43,990 nt of DNA, taken from positions 1-43,990 of the forward strand of contig JABCZH010000021.1 in assembly GCA_013289795.1 (NCBI GenBank), written 5' to 3'. The DNA comes from Acidobacteriota bacterium. GTDB lineage: Bacteria > Acidobacteriota > Terriglobia > Terriglobales > Acidobacteriaceae. Shown piece after piece: positions 8,101 to 16,754 of the stretch (its first letter is position 1; every line of letters starts with the position of its first letter). Below the pieces are notes generated by a model that searched no databases, had not been told where the DNA came from, and saw nothing but the letters and a program-made list of their open reading frames with translations. A program made the position numbers and the translations under genes.

Positions 8101-11100
8101 ATGGAGAATTACAACATGGATAGCACGAACCTTAGGTCAAAGGGATTCACCCTGATCGCAACCTTGCTGCTCTTACTGCTGCTGTCGGGCATTGCGATCG
8201 GCATGCTCATGATGGTCAGCACCGAAGCCAAGGTGGGCACCCAGGACGTGCAGAACAACACCACCTTCCATGCCGCCGAAGGCGCCATCGAAAAGATGAC
8301 TTCGGATCTCGCCGGTACTTTTCAGAACATTGAGTCCCCCACCGTCAGCGACATCGAAAACCTAAGTGCGTTGCAGCCGGCCAACACGCTTGCCCTTAGT
8401 TATCCGGTTTACTCCCTGACCCCGGCCATCGACCCAAAAACCAAGGGCCCACAGAGTTCCAATGGCCAGATCGCATCCGGCCCCTATCAAGGTCTGTCGG
8501 CATCATTGCTGCCTGTGACTCTCCAGGCCACTGCCCAGGGCCCCTTAGGCGACGAAGTGAACATGACGCGTACTGTCCAGGTCGCGTTAATTCCGGTTTT
8601 CCAATTCGGTATCTATTCTGACAGCGACCTTTCGTTCTTTGCCGGCGTCAACCTCGACTTCAATGGCCGTGTCCACACCAACGGCGATTTGTATCTCGCC
8701 GCGGGCACCGGGACGACTCTGACTTTTCACGACAAAATAACCGCCTGGGGCAACGTAATCCGCTGGGAATTGCCCAATAGCACCACTACCGCAGCCACCG
8801 GCCACCTTGGCACGGTTGACATACCCACTGCCGCTCAGGGTTGTGATGGCGCCCAACCCGCCTGCCGCGCCATGCTCGCTACCGAAGACAGCGTCACCGT
8901 CGGCGCCGCCCCCAACACCTGGACCACAGCCGGCCAAAACGCCGGTTGGCCGGCCATTTCCGCCGGCAGCGCCAACTACAACTCCTGGATCATCGATGGC
9001 AACATCGGACTGAAGGGTGGCACCGGTGCCAAACAACTCTCGCTTCCGTTCGTCAGCGGCACCAGCGGCAATTCCAAAAGCCCGCAGCCGTACGAGATTG
9101 TGCGCAGGCCCCCAGCCGGGGAATCGCCTACTTCCCTGCTAGGCGCCGCGCGCCTTTACAACGAAGCTTCGATCCGCGTCTTGTTGGTAGATGATCCCAA
9201 GGAGCTCCCCGGCGGAGCCGCTGACATCAACAATATTCGCCTGGCCAATTACAATGATCCCGACAACGGCGTCGACTACAGTCACGGCGTCACCGCCAGT
9301 GTCCCCGCTGGCTTGCCCGTGCTGGGTACCGGCGGCAAGTACAACACCTACTTCGCCACCGCCAACAGCGGTATTGCCGACCCATCCACCTGGACCACGG
9401 CCGCTGTCGCCGTCCCATCCGCTTGGCTGACGGGCCCACTCTACCCGCCCCCGGTGACCACCCTGTACGATCCTTCAGGCGCCAACGATGCTCCCTATAT
9501 GGTGCGTGACGCTAAGAACGGAAACGCAGTCACTCAGGCACCCCTGGCGGCCAATCTGGATTTGTGCAATCCATCCACTCCGGTAGCCGTCCCTCCGGCG
9601 GCCGGTCCTCCAGTTTGCGACCCAGGCGGCCTCGCCGAGTATCCTTACTATTCGCTCGACCCGTATCCTCTGGTTACCCTGCCTTATCCCTCGGTGAAGG
9701 CCGGCTACGCCAGCACTTGGAACTTGTTGGATGGCTACCTCCGCGTCGAATATCGCGACGCCGCCGGCAACTATCACGGCGTAACTCAGGAATGGCTGCA
9801 GTTGGGTTTCGCGCGCGGCACGCTGCCCCCGACTGCGATCGGCACCAACCCGGTCAATCCCAATGCCATTCTGATCTTCCAGGAAGAGGCCGACCGCAAT
9901 CGTGACGGCGTTCTGGATGCTGCGGGCGCCCCTCCAGGCTATACCAGCAAGTGCACCAAGATAGTAGCCGGAAAATGCACCCAGACCACCTATACTCCGT
10001 TTCCGGGCAAGCCGCCCGAGGTTACCGCCGACGCCGGCGGCCAACCGTGGTACGGGGACAGCACCCAAGCCGCAGGCTCACAAAGCCCCAGCCAGTTCAA
10101 CTGGTATCCCATCAATTTCTATGATGCCCGCGAAGGCGAAGCTCGCGACGTAAAAACCGGAGACCAGAGCTGCGCCCCCGTCGGTATCATGAACGCCGTC
10201 GAACTCGATGTGGGCAACCTCCAACAATGGTTGGCCGGCAAGACTGGCGTCAACGGCGGCTCCGTCGACTTTGCCTCCCAGAACGGCTATGTCCTCTACT
10301 TCTCCGACCGCCGCGGGATGATGCCCAACCCCAACGGAACTCAAGTTGACCCCAAGAACACCAAGACCGGCGATTCCGGCTTTGAAGATGTCGTCAACCT
10401 CGGCAGCGCGGCCGGCACTCCCGACGGCAAATTGGAGCCGGTTCAGGCCGGCAAGACCGAGTCTCCCGAAGACTCCAACAACAACACCGTGCTCGACAAC
10501 TTCGGCTCCCAAAATCTCGGCCTCGGTATGGGCTACGTGCCCGCTCCATTGATCGCACCGGGTACTCCCTACACCGCCGCCAAACAGGTGAACAACCTGG
10601 TCAACGCGATCCCCACAGCGCCCGATTTCTACCTCACCACGGGCCGGATACCGAGTTGCTGGGTCGCCCAGAGTAACTGGGTCAGCGGCGCTCGCCACGT
10701 TCTGAAACTCGTGGATGGCACTCTCGGCAACCTGCCTGTCCGCCCTGATCTTGCCTTCCCCAACAGTGGAGGCTTCACCGTGGGCTCCGAGAATCCCGTT
10801 TACATCTACGGCGATTACAACACCAACGCTGGCGACCCCATCTGGAAGGGTGGAGCTGACGTGGCCCACGCTGCGGCCGGCATCATTGCCGATTCTGTCA
10901 CCGCGCTTTCCAACAACTGGTCCGATCTGCAAAGCCTGGCCTCACCCAGCAACGACGGTCCTCGTGTCGCTGCCACGACCTACTACCGCGCCGCCGTGGC
11001 CTCCGGAAAGAACATCAACTTCTCGGTCGCCGGAATTGGCTGGGCGATCGGTGACTTTGGCACCGACGGCGGATTGCACAACTTCCTCCGCTTGCTCGAA

Positions 11101-11358
11101 GCCTGGGGTGGCAAGGCCCTTAACTACAACGGCTCCATGGTCAGCATGTACTACGCCAACTATGCCACTGGAACCGACAAGAACGGCGGCGGTACGACCT
11201 ACGATCCTCCGGCTCGAAACTACACCTTCGATGCCGACTTCACCCAGCCGCAAAACTTGCCTCCCGGTACACCCCTGTTCCGCGACATTGACAACCTCAG
11301 CTACCGGCAGAGCTTCTCCGCCTGCAGCAGCGTAGTCAACGGAGTCTGCACTAACTAG
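8101..11358 (+). CDS. Very large PilX-like minor pilin / pilus assembly protein
   Basis: A 1085-residue protein, many times longer than classical PilX (about 200). The N-terminus reads KGFTLIATLLLLLLLSG: a prepilin-like site, but with Ala instead of Glu at mature position 5. It continues FHAAEGAIEKM, typical of PilX/GspK-type proteins. The body is extracellular, Asn/Gly/Pro-rich, with scattered Cys, and includes GRVHTNGDLYLAAG, a motif often seen in long PilX proteins. It may act as a tip adhesin carried by the minor-pilin complex (inference). The ATG at 8101 is preceded by GGAG at 8091-8094. It is the last gene of the operon, followed within 25 bases by a strong terminator. Confidence 0.8.
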   Translation: MENYNMDSTNLRSKGFTLIATLLLLLLLSGIAIGMLMMVSTEAKVGTQDVQNNTTFHAAEGAIEKMTSDLAGTFQNIESPTVSDIENLSALQPANTLALSYPVYSLTPAIDPKTKGPQSSNGQIASGPYQGLSASLLPVTLQATAQGPLGDEVNMTRTVQVALIPVFQFGIYSDSDLSFFAGVNLDFNGRVHTNGDLYLAAGTGTTLTFHDKITAWGNVIRWELPNSTTTAATGHLGTVDIPTAAQGCDGAQPACRAMLATEDSVTVGAAPNTWTTAGQNAGWPAISAGSANYNSWIIDGNIGLKGGTGAKQLSLPFVSGTSGNSKSPQPYEIVRRPPAGESPTSLLGAARLYNEASIRVLLVDDPKELPGGAADINNIRLANYNDPDNGVDYSHGVTASVPAGLPVLGTGGKYNTYFATANSGIADPSTWTTAAVAVPSAWLTGPLYPPPVTTLYDPSGANDAPYMVRDAKNGNAVTQAPLAANLDLCNPSTPVAVPPAAGPPVCDPGGLAEYPYYSLDPYPLVTLPYPSVKAGYASTWNLLDGYLRVEYRDAAGNYHGVTQEWLQLGFARGTLPPTAIGTNPVNPNAILIFQEEADRNRDGVLDAAGAPPGYTSKCTKIVAGKCTQTTYTPFPGKPPEVTADAGGQPWYGDSTQAAGSQSPSQFNWYPINFYDAREGEARDVKTGDQSCAPVGIMNAVELDVGNLQQWLAGKTGVNGGSVDFASQNGYVLYFSDRRGMMPNPNGTQVDPKNTKTGDSGFEDVVNLGSAAGTPDGKLEPVQAGKTESPEDSNNNTVLDNFGSQNLGLGMGYVPAPLIAPGTPYTAAKQVNNLVNAIPTAPDFYLTTGRIPSCWVAQSNWVSGARHVLKLVDGTLGNLPVRPDLAFPNSGGFTVGSENPVYIYGDYNTNAGDPIWKGGADVAHAAAGIIADSVTALSNNWSDLQSLASPSNDGPRVAATTYYRAAVASGKNINFSVAGIGWAIGDFGTDGGLHNFLRLLEAWGGKALNYNGSMVSMYYANYATGTDKNGGGTTYDPPARNYTFDADFTQPQNLPPGTPLFRDIDNLSYRQSFSACSSVVNGVCTN

Positions 11359-11380
11359 CTCGGTCGTCGCCTTCAAACCC

Positions 11381-11416
11381 GCCCGGATCCTGCATCTCAG
11401 GATCCGGGCTTTTTTT
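11381..11416 (+). terminator. Rho-independent terminator of the pilin operon
   Basis: A perfect 10-bp stem, GCCCGGATCC (11381-11390) with GGATCCGGGC (11400-11409), 9-base loop, followed directly by seven T (11410-11416). It lies 22 bases after the PilX-like stop. Confidence 0.95.
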
Positions 11417-11420
11417 GTGA

Positions 11421-11512
11421 TTGTCATCCTGAACAAGCGTTCTTCGCGCAGTGAAGAGCCTGCCCTGAGCGAACTCCGAGTATCAACGAGGGGAAGTCGA
11501 ATGGGATCTGGG
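11421..11512. repeat. Dispersed intergenic repeat carrying the GTCATCCTGA end
   Basis: The stretch after the terminator begins GTCATCCTGA, whose reverse complement closes both repeat units near 28.6-28.8 kb (TCAGGATGAC). It appears to be a decayed copy of the same acidobacterial intergenic element; no coding potential is seen. Confidence 0.4.
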
Positions 11513-11524
11513 CGAGCCGCGCGC

Positions 11525-11547
11525 TGTGTCGCGTTCTTTGCGACACA
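11525..11547. repeat. Palindromic hairpin, TCGC-N7-GCGA family
   Basis: TGTGTCGC (11525-11532) pairs perfectly with GCGACACA (11540-11547) around the loop GTTCTTT. Loop length and the TCGC/GCGA neck match hairpins at 19393-19425, 28454-28476 and the second unit near 28.64 kb. Confidence 0.7.
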
Positions 11548-11604
11548 ATAATCGCGCGCGTTTGGCTCGCTTCCCTATTAAGCCGTTGCCCCGCGGGATG
11601 GCCA

Positions 11605-11627
11605 ATCTTTGCGTTCTTCGCAAAGAT
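11605..11627. repeat. Palindromic hairpin upstream of the HAD gene
   Basis: ATCTTTGCG (11605-11613) pairs with CGCAAAGAT (11619-11627) around TTCTT. The adjacent CC/GG can extend the stem with one bulged A. It lies in the 384-base spacer between the pilin operon and the HAD gene. Confidence 0.65.
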
Positions 11628-11742
11628 GGGGGGAATCCAGTTTCTCGGGTTCCTTCGCGATCTTTGCGCTCACTTTGCGCCCTTGGCGGTCAAAAGCTTT
11701 ACAATCATCCCGCACTCAGCTCTCAAACGACGGGAGGACGCT

Positions 11743-12354
11743 TTGGCCAAAATCACCGCGCTTTTCTGGGACGTCGGCGGCGTCCTGCTCTCGAACGCCT
11801 GGGACCACACCCAGCGCAAGCAGGCCCTCGATCACTTCGGCCTCGATGAATCCGAATTCGACGACCGCCATGACATGGTCGTATCCTCTTTCGAGCGCGG
11901 TAAGATCAACCTCCAGGAATATCTCGAGCGTACTGTTTTCTATCGTCCCCGCCCCTTCACACTCGACGATTTCAAAAGCTACATGCTCCCCCTGTCTCAA
12001 CCCAACCCTGCGGTCCTCGAATTCGCCCGTTCCCTGGCGAACTCCGGTCACTATCTGATGTCCACCATCAACAACGAATCCACCGACCTGAACCTCCATC
12101 GCATTCGCACCTTCGGCCTGCACCAGATCTTCGACTTGTTCGTGAGTTCCTGTTTCGTCGGATTTCGCAAACCTGAGAAACCCATCTATCGCATGGCCTT
12201 GGAAATCACCCAGCGCCCGCCGGAACAATGCTGCTTCATCGATGACCGCGCCCTCAACCTCGAATGCGCTGCCAAGCTCGGCATGCACGTCATCCAGATG
12301 CAGAATGCGGACCAACTTCGCCGCGACCTGCAAACCTTAGGGGTCGCAGCATAA
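11743..12354 (+). CDS. HAD-superfamily hydrolase
   Basis: A 203-residue protein with the four HAD motifs: motif I ALFWDVGGVL (nucleophile Asp10; the second Asp of the classic DxD is Gly, as in several phosphatases and dehalogenase-like members), motif II in LMSTINNES, the motif III Lys in GFRKPEKPIY, and motif IV FIDDRALN. A helical cap lies between motifs I and II (about 17-85). It probably hydrolyses a small phosphate ester in the cytoplasm; the substrate cannot be read from sequence. The TTG at 11743 follows GGGAGG (11732-11737) with ideal spacing and puts motif I at the usual distance from the N-terminus. Confidence 0.85.
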   Translation: MAKITALFWDVGGVLLSNAWDHTQRKQALDHFGLDESEFDDRHDMVVSSFERGKINLQEYLERTVFYRPRPFTLDDFKSYMLPLSQPNPAVLEFARSLANSGHYLMSTINNESTDLNLHRIRTFGLHQIFDLFVSSCFVGFRKPEKPIYRMALEITQRPPEQCCFIDDRALNLECAAKLGMHVIQMQNADQLRRDLQTLGVAA

Positions 12355-12431
12355 TTAGGCTGGGTACTTTTTTCAGGATTCAACTTCAGGAAGGCTGCCA
12401 ACGACTGAAGACGAACGACCAACGACAGGAC

Positions 12432-13397
12432 CTACGCGCTCTTCGTCGCCGGCCTCGGCACCGTGATCCCCGGCGCTTGCGCTTTCACTTCTGCTCCGGC
12501 TACCAGGCTAAGATCAGTGGACCAGGCGTCCACAATCACTTTCCACTCCCCAGCCTGACGCGCACTGAGGATGACGTATTTGCCGCGCTCTTCGCGACGC
12601 TTGCCCATGGCAGGAACCAGCATCGTGCATCGCCCTACTTCGTAGGCGAAGTCTCCCAACAACTCCACTCGCAGGGGTTCCATCTCCACGTCTCCCAACC
12701 CCGCTTCCAGCGCCGTAGCAAAATATTCGCGGATGGCTGCCGCCGTCCGTATCGGCGGCACATTCGGACGCACCACCATCGCATCCGCGGCATACAGATC
12801 CGCCAAGTCGTCAAGATGTTTGGTATTGCAAGCCTGAACCCAGTCCTGCGAGAGCTTTCGCACCGCCGCTTCCGCCCGGCTGAACCCCGTACCCCCCGAC
12901 GGCGTCCGCCCCCGCGTCGCTGCCACCGGGTTGCTCACACTGCTGGCAAGCACTCCACTTTGTCCTTCCGCAGGCGCAAAAAAATGATGGTGATAATGAT
13001 GATGATAGAAATGCTGCCCCGCGCCGGCCGCCTCTCCCGCCTTCAGCAGATTCACCGTTGCCGGCGGTGCTTCACCCTGCGGTGCATCTTGCAGGGGCAC
13101 TCCACACCGCGCGCAAAAACGGTTTCCCGGCGGATTCGGCCCGCCGCACGCCCGGCATCCCCGTCGTTCCTGGGCTTCCGCTACCGTGCCCACGGCGTCG
13201 TCGCTCTCCATCTGCAGCACCATGCGCTGCACCGCCTCAAGCGCCTCTGAGATGTTTCCCTCGTCCGATTTCGGCTGACCCATATCTGACTTCATCCGGT
13301 CGATCAATTCCTGCAAGGAAGGCACCTGCGCAGACTTCTGCCCGCGCCCGCTGGACGGCACGCTCCTCGGTTGCCACGATGGTTTTTCCTGACCCAC
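12432..13397 (-). CDS. Zinc-ribbon protein with NTF2-like (SnoaL/DUF4440) domain
   Basis: A 321-residue modular protein. A disordered N-terminus with a helical segment (about 27-66) leads to a zinc ribbon of two CxxC pairs (C81/C84 and C95/C98), then a His-rich stretch (QHFYHHHYHHHFF, about 128-140), and finally an NTF2-like fold (about 175-292, FSRAEAAVRKLSQDWVQAC to GEWKVIVDAWSTD). NTF2-like domains of this type are often small-molecule binding or hydrolytic; no function can be assigned. The start is GTG at 13395-13397, since no earlier start exists before an upstream stop. It converges with the HAD gene. Confidence 0.7.
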   Translation of the reverse strand: MGQEKPSWQPRSVPSSGRGQKSAQVPSLQELIDRMKSDMGQPKSDEGNISEALEAVQRMVLQMESDDAVGTVAEAQERRGCRACGGPNPPGNRFCARCGVPLQDAPQGEAPPATVNLLKAGEAAGAGQHFYHHHYHHHFFAPAEGQSGVLASSVSNPVAATRGRTPSGGTGFSRAEAAVRKLSQDWVQACNTKHLDDLADLYAADAMVVRPNVPPIRTAAAIREYFATALEAGLGDVEMEPLRVELLGDFAYEVGRCTMLVPAMGKRREERGKYVILSARQAGEWKVIVDAWSTDLSLVAGAEVKAQAPGITVPRPATKSA

Positions 13398-13450
13398 GTC
13401 GAGACCCGCCGCTCTGAATAGATTTCGCTCATTTTAGTCGAAAACCACTC

Positions 13451-13882
13451 TCAACGGCTGGAAAACTCTACTTTGCTTTCGGTCTCCGCCGGAACCGCAT
13501 TGCAGGTCGCCGGACGATATCGCCAGCCCCGCACCGCCTCCAGCACACTCGAATCTTCGTCCGATCCCCCGCTCTCAATCACCACCGGCGAATGCACCCG
13601 CCCGTCCGTACCAATGATGAAACTCACAGCGACTTTGCCCTTCACCTCAGCCCCATCCAGCAGCGGATCCGGCGTTGCCAGCGCCTCCGCCGCACGCGCT
13701 CGCTCACACCGGGATATCGCCCCCTGCGCCGTATGATGAAACGACGCCGGCCAAACTGCCCGCTCCGTCCCCCATTGCGGAGGAAGCCTCTGCGGCGATG
13801 TCTTCACCGTAGCTGTAGATAGGGGCACGCAAACCGCGAGCACCAGCATCCATCGCCCCAAGAATCCCATTCGAAGCTGCAT
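13451..13882 (-). CDS. Small secreted TonB C-terminal domain (energy-transducer-like) protein
   Basis: About 143 residues starting MQLRMGFLGRWMLVLAVCV, which reads as a signal peptide. The C-terminal two thirds (KGKVAVSFIIGTDGRVHSP, then EAVRGWRYRPATC) is a TonB_C-like fold without the usual transmembrane anchor plus proline-rich rod. Three Cys are present in the mature part. The frame stays open upstream to 14089, but that part lacks protein-like character; alternative starts are ATG at 13870 or a start further up. It is probably periplasmic, possibly binding a TonB-dependent receptor plug; this is inference. Confidence 0.6.
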   Translation of the reverse strand: MQLRMGFLGRWMLVLAVCVPLSTATVKTSPQRLPPQWGTERAVWPASFHHTAQGAISRCERARAAEALATPDPLLDGAEVKGKVAVSFIIGTDGRVHSPVVIESGGSDEDSSVLEAVRGWRYRPATCNAVPAETESKVEFSSR

Positions 13883-14100
13883 CACAGAGCTGAATACGCA
13901 AGCTACATACCATGGGGATAGCCCGTACATGACTGAATATAAACGGTTTATACGGACGTCGATGGCAGGAGCACTGCCGGAGTGCAAATTGTTGCAGCCG
14001 GACGAGTCCGGGTCGCGGAACAGCGACAGAATGTGAACCGTAATCGAAATATGCCCAGGATCCGCGAGGCTGCCGAAGAAGCCGCGCATATACTTATTTC

Positions 14101-14265
14101 ATGAAGCTCATTCATCCCGAAAAACCCGCCGGCAGCGACGATCCCGAGCGAAGCATTGACGAGTTCACGGGTCTTTCAGGTGGAGGTCACTCGCACGGTT
14201 GGCGATTCGACCGAAACGAGATTCAACGCTCAGCCATCGCCGAAAAAAACACTAAACGGAACTAA
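14101..14265 (+). CDS. Possible small protein, unknown function
   Basis: A 54-residue ATG-to-TAA frame lying divergently from the TonB_C gene. It is hydrophilic and acidic at the start (MKLIHPEKPAGSDDPERS), then Gly/His-rich (SGGGHSHGW), with no membrane segment or signal. No ribosome site precedes it, but TATACT at 14089-14094 would place the transcript start almost on the ATG, so a leaderless mRNA is possible. I do not recognise the family. Confidence 0.3.
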   Translation: MKLIHPEKPAGSDDPERSIDEFTGLSGGGHSHGWRFDRNEIQRSAIAEKNTKRN

Positions 14266-14352
14266 CCCTTCACTGCCCCGGTCTGGTTCTTCTCTGACCT
14301 GTGGTTTTGGCTTATCCGTGCTTATCCGTGTAAATCCGTGGCCGCGCTTTTC

Positions 14353-15258
14353 CTAAAACACCCTCTCCCGCAGCAACTGCAACAAGTACCCGCCATAGCT
14401 GCTGTTCTTCATCGCCGAAGCCATGGTCTCCAATTGCTCCGCCGTAATATACCCCTGCCGGTACGCGATCTCCTCCGGACAAGCCACCATCAATCCCTGC
14501 CGCGTCTCGATGGTTTGAATAAATAACGACGCCTCCAGCATTGCCTCATGCGTCCCCGTGTCGAGCCACGCCATGCCTCGTCCCATCACCGTCACTTCCA
14601 ATTGTCCACGCTTCAAGTACTCCTTATTTATATCGGTGATTTCCAGTTCCCCGCGTGCCGACGGCTTCAGCCCCTCCGCAATCTCCACCACCTGATTGTC
14701 GTAGAAATAGATTCCCGTGACCGCGTAGCGCGACTTCGGCGACTTCGGTTTTTCCTCCAGGCTCACCGCCCGCCCCTTGGCGTCAAATTCCACCACTCCA
14801 TATCTCTCCGGATCCTGCACCGGATACGCAAACACCCGCGCACCCGCAGCCTTCTCCGAAGCCTGCGTCAAACTCTTCACCAGATCATGTCCATAGAAAA
14901 TATTGTCCCCCAACACCAGCGCGCAGCACGACTTCCCGATGAATTCCCTTCCCACCAGAAACGCCTGCGCGATCCCTTCCGGCCGCGGCTGCGCCGCATA
15001 TTGAAAATTCATCCCCCACCGCGATCCATCTCCCATGAACTGCCGAAACCGCGGCAAATCCTCCGGCGTCGAAATGATCAGAACGTCCCGTATCCCCGCC
15101 AGCATCAAGGTCGAAAGCGGGTAATAAACCATGGGCTTGTCATAGATCGGCAGCAGGCTCTTGCACACCGCATGAGTCACGGGATACAACCGCGTCCCCG
15201 ATCCCCCAGCCAGAATGATCCCCTTATACCCCACCGATTTCGATTGATTCTTCGCCAC
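14353..15258 (-). CDS. rfbA: Glucose-1-phosphate thymidylyltransferase
   Basis: About 301 residues. The nucleotide-binding loop is [16 protein letters not shown] (13-28), with the family-typical [16 protein letters not shown], the metal-binding Asp in [18 protein letters not shown] and [14 protein letters not shown]. It condenses dTTP and glucose-1-phosphate to dTDP-glucose, the first step of dTDP-rhamnose synthesis. I chose the GTG at 15258 because the open frame continues 77 residues further upstream into sequence without protein character, while this start gives the normal family length. It lies downstream of rfbB on the same strand, separated by a 203-base repeat-bearing spacer. rfbC and rfbD are not in this window. 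Confidence 0.93.
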   Translation of the reverse strand: MAKNQSKSVGYKGIILAGGSGTRLYPVTHAVCKSLLPIYDKPMVYYPLSTLMLAGIRDVLIISTPEDLPRFRQFMGDGSRWGMNFQYAAQPRPEGIAQAFLVGREFIGKSCCALVLGDNIFYGHDLVKSLTQASEKAAGARVFAYPVQDPERYGVVEFDAKGRAVSLEEKPKSPKSRYAVTGIYFYDNQVVEIAEGLKPSARGELEITDINKEYLKRGQLEVTVMGRGMAWLDTGTHEAMLEASLFIQTIETRQGLMVACPEEIAYRQGYITAEQLETMASAMKNSSYGGYLLQLLRERVF

Positions 15259-15340
15259 GCTTGCTCTTCTCTGCGTCCTCTCCGGATTTTCTCTGCGAAC
15301 TCTGCGATTAGCCTTTGATCTTAACCAGAAGTCGGTACCC

Positions 15341-15368
15341 CATCCTGTCGCGCACAGTCGAAAGGATG
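15341..15368. repeat. Hairpin of the CATCCTGTCG family between rfbB and rfbA
   Basis: CATCCT and AGGATG form the outer stem, then a G/A mismatch, then TCG with CGA around an 8-base loop. The motif CCTGTCGCG followed by ACA recurs in the hairpin at 34377-34426, so it belongs to a dispersed element family. Confidence 0.55.
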
Positions 15369-15434
15369 CAACTCCACCGCCGCCGGGGAATCTAAACTTT
15401 GTCGGTCTCCGAGACGGCAGCCCACCAAATGCCA

Positions 15435-15455
15435 AGTGCTGAGTGCTGAGTGCTG
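15435..15455. repeat. Heptamer tandem repeat (AGTGCTG)
   Basis: Three perfect AGTGCTG units between rfbB and rfbA. The unit is closely related to the GCTGAAT-type array at 23046-23084. Confidence 0.8.
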
Positions 15456-15461
15456 CCCTCC

Positions 15462-16532
15462 TCACATCGCATACTGCTTCGCCATCCACCGCCGGTAATT
15501 CCCGCTCGTCACCTGCGCAATCCAGCCCTCATGCGCCAGGTACCACTCCACCGTCTTACGAATTCCCGTCGCGAACGTCTCCTGCGGCCGCCAGCCCAGT
15601 TCGCGCTCAATCTTTCCTGCGTCCATGGCGTATCTCCGATCATGCCCCGGCCGATCCGTAACCATCGTAATCAGTTGGCTGTGCGGCATCACCGGATCTC
15701 CCGCCCTCAGCTCATCCAGTATCCCGCAAATCGTTTCCACCACTTCCATATTCCGCAACTCATTCCGCCCGCCGATGTTGTAAGTTTCCCCCACTCGCCC
15801 CCGCGCCAGCACCGTCCGGATCGCGTCGCAGTGGTCTTCCACATACAACCAGTCGCGGACATTCTGCCCATCCCCATACACCGGAATCGGCTTCCCCTGC
15901 ATGCCATGCAGAATAACCAGCGGAATCAACTTCTCCGGAAACTGATGCGGCCCATAATTATTCGAGCAATTCGTCGTCAGCGTCGGCAATCCGTAAGTGT
16001 GCTGATACGCCCGCACCAAATGGTCGGACCCCGCCTTCGACGCCGCATAAGGACTATTCGGAGCATAAGCCATCGCTTCCGAAAACGCCGTATCCGTAGG
16101 CCCCAACGACCCGTACACTTCATCCGTCGAAATATGCAGAAAACGAAACCCCGCCCGCTCCACCTCGCCCAGCCCCGTCCAATATGCCCGGGCTACTTCC
16201 AGCAGCGCAAACGTCCCATTCACATTGGTGCGCACAAAATCATCCGGCCCATGAATCGACCGGTCCACATGACTCTCCGCCGCAAAGTGCACAATCGCAC
16301 GCGGGTGTTCCCGCTGCAGCACCTCACTCACCAGCTTCCGGTCGCAAATGTCCCCCTGCACAAACCGGTAACGCTCATCCCCCGTCACCGTCTCCAGGTT
16401 TCCCGGATTCCCCGCATACGTCAGCTTGTCGAGATTCACCACCGTGCCATCCTCGCGCCTCAGCCATTGCAGCACGAAGTTGGACCCAATGAATCCCGCC
16501 CCGCCCGTCACCAGAATGGTTTGCGTCAGCAC
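15462..16532 (-). CDS. rfbB: dTDP-glucose 4,6-dehydratase
   Basis: A 356-residue extended SDR enzyme. NAD-binding [11 protein letters not shown] (9-19), the catalytic STDEVYG block (Asp-Glu pair), the Tyr-x-x-x-Lys in [13 protein letters not shown], the substrate-binding [20 protein letters not shown], and [11 protein letters not shown] are all typical. It converts dTDP-glucose to dTDP-4-keto-6-deoxyglucose in the cytoplasm, directly after RfbA. The start is GTG at 16530-16532. A TATACT hexamer on the same strand (16541-16546) would start transcription about two bases before the GTG, suggesting a nearly leaderless message. Confidence 0.95.
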   Translation of the reverse strand: MLTQTILVTGGAGFIGSNFVLQWLRREDGTVVNLDKLTYAGNPGNLETVTGDERYRFVQGDICDRKLVSEVLQREHPRAIVHFAAESHVDRSIHGPDDFVRTNVNGTFALLEVARAYWTGLGEVERAGFRFLHISTDEVYGSLGPTDTAFSEAMAYAPNSPYAASKAGSDHLVRAYQHTYGLPTLTTNCSNNYGPHQFPEKLIPLVILHGMQGKPIPVYGDGQNVRDWLYVEDHCDAIRTVLARGRVGETYNIGGRNELRNMEVVETICGILDELRAGDPVMPHSQLITMVTDRPGHDRRYAMDAGKIERELGWRPQETFATGIRKTVEWYLAHEGWIAQVTSGNYRRWMAKQYAM

Positions 16533-16609
16533 TGCCAGCCAGTATAAACGCTTCCGCTTTTGTCTCCTGTTATCACACAGGTGCCCTGTTTCCCGCGCGG
16601 TCTTTGCTT

Positions 16610-16644
16610 AACTGAGAACTGACAACTGGGAACTGACAACTGGT
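16610..16644. repeat. Heptamer tandem repeat (AACTGAC type), five units
   Basis: Five consecutive 7-bp units of the form AACTGNN (AACTGAG, AACTGAC, AACTGGG, AACTGAC, AACTGGT) lie in the divergent spacer between rfbB and the first S53 gene. Confidence 0.85.
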
Positions 16645-16689
16645 TTTCAAAACCCAGCCCATGAGAAACAAGACTCCATCGCCCGTTCC

Positions 16690-16706
16690 AATACCCGGTG
16701 TACAAT
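16690..16706 (+). promoter_or_regulatory. Promoter -10 region of the first S53 peptidase gene
   Basis: TACAAT (16701-16706, five of six to consensus) is preceded by TTCCAAT and CGGTG. The same block GTGTACAATGATCCGCGCC recurs upstream of the second copy at 18107-18112, showing that the promoter was duplicated with the gene. No clear -35 hexamer is seen. Confidence 0.5.
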
Positions 16707-16754
16707 GATCCGCGCCGCTCGGTCCCACCCGCCGGCCCCTAAGGGAGACTCAGC

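Noticed and set aside
13883-14089. N-terminal extension of the small TonB_C protein up to 14089
   Set aside because: The extra residues lack protein character, and the signal-peptide-like segment begins only at the ATG near 13882 or 13870.
15450-16547. Plus-strand open frame opposite rfbB
   Set aside because: It is an Arg/His/Pro-rich shadow of a gene with complete dehydratase motifs on the other strand.
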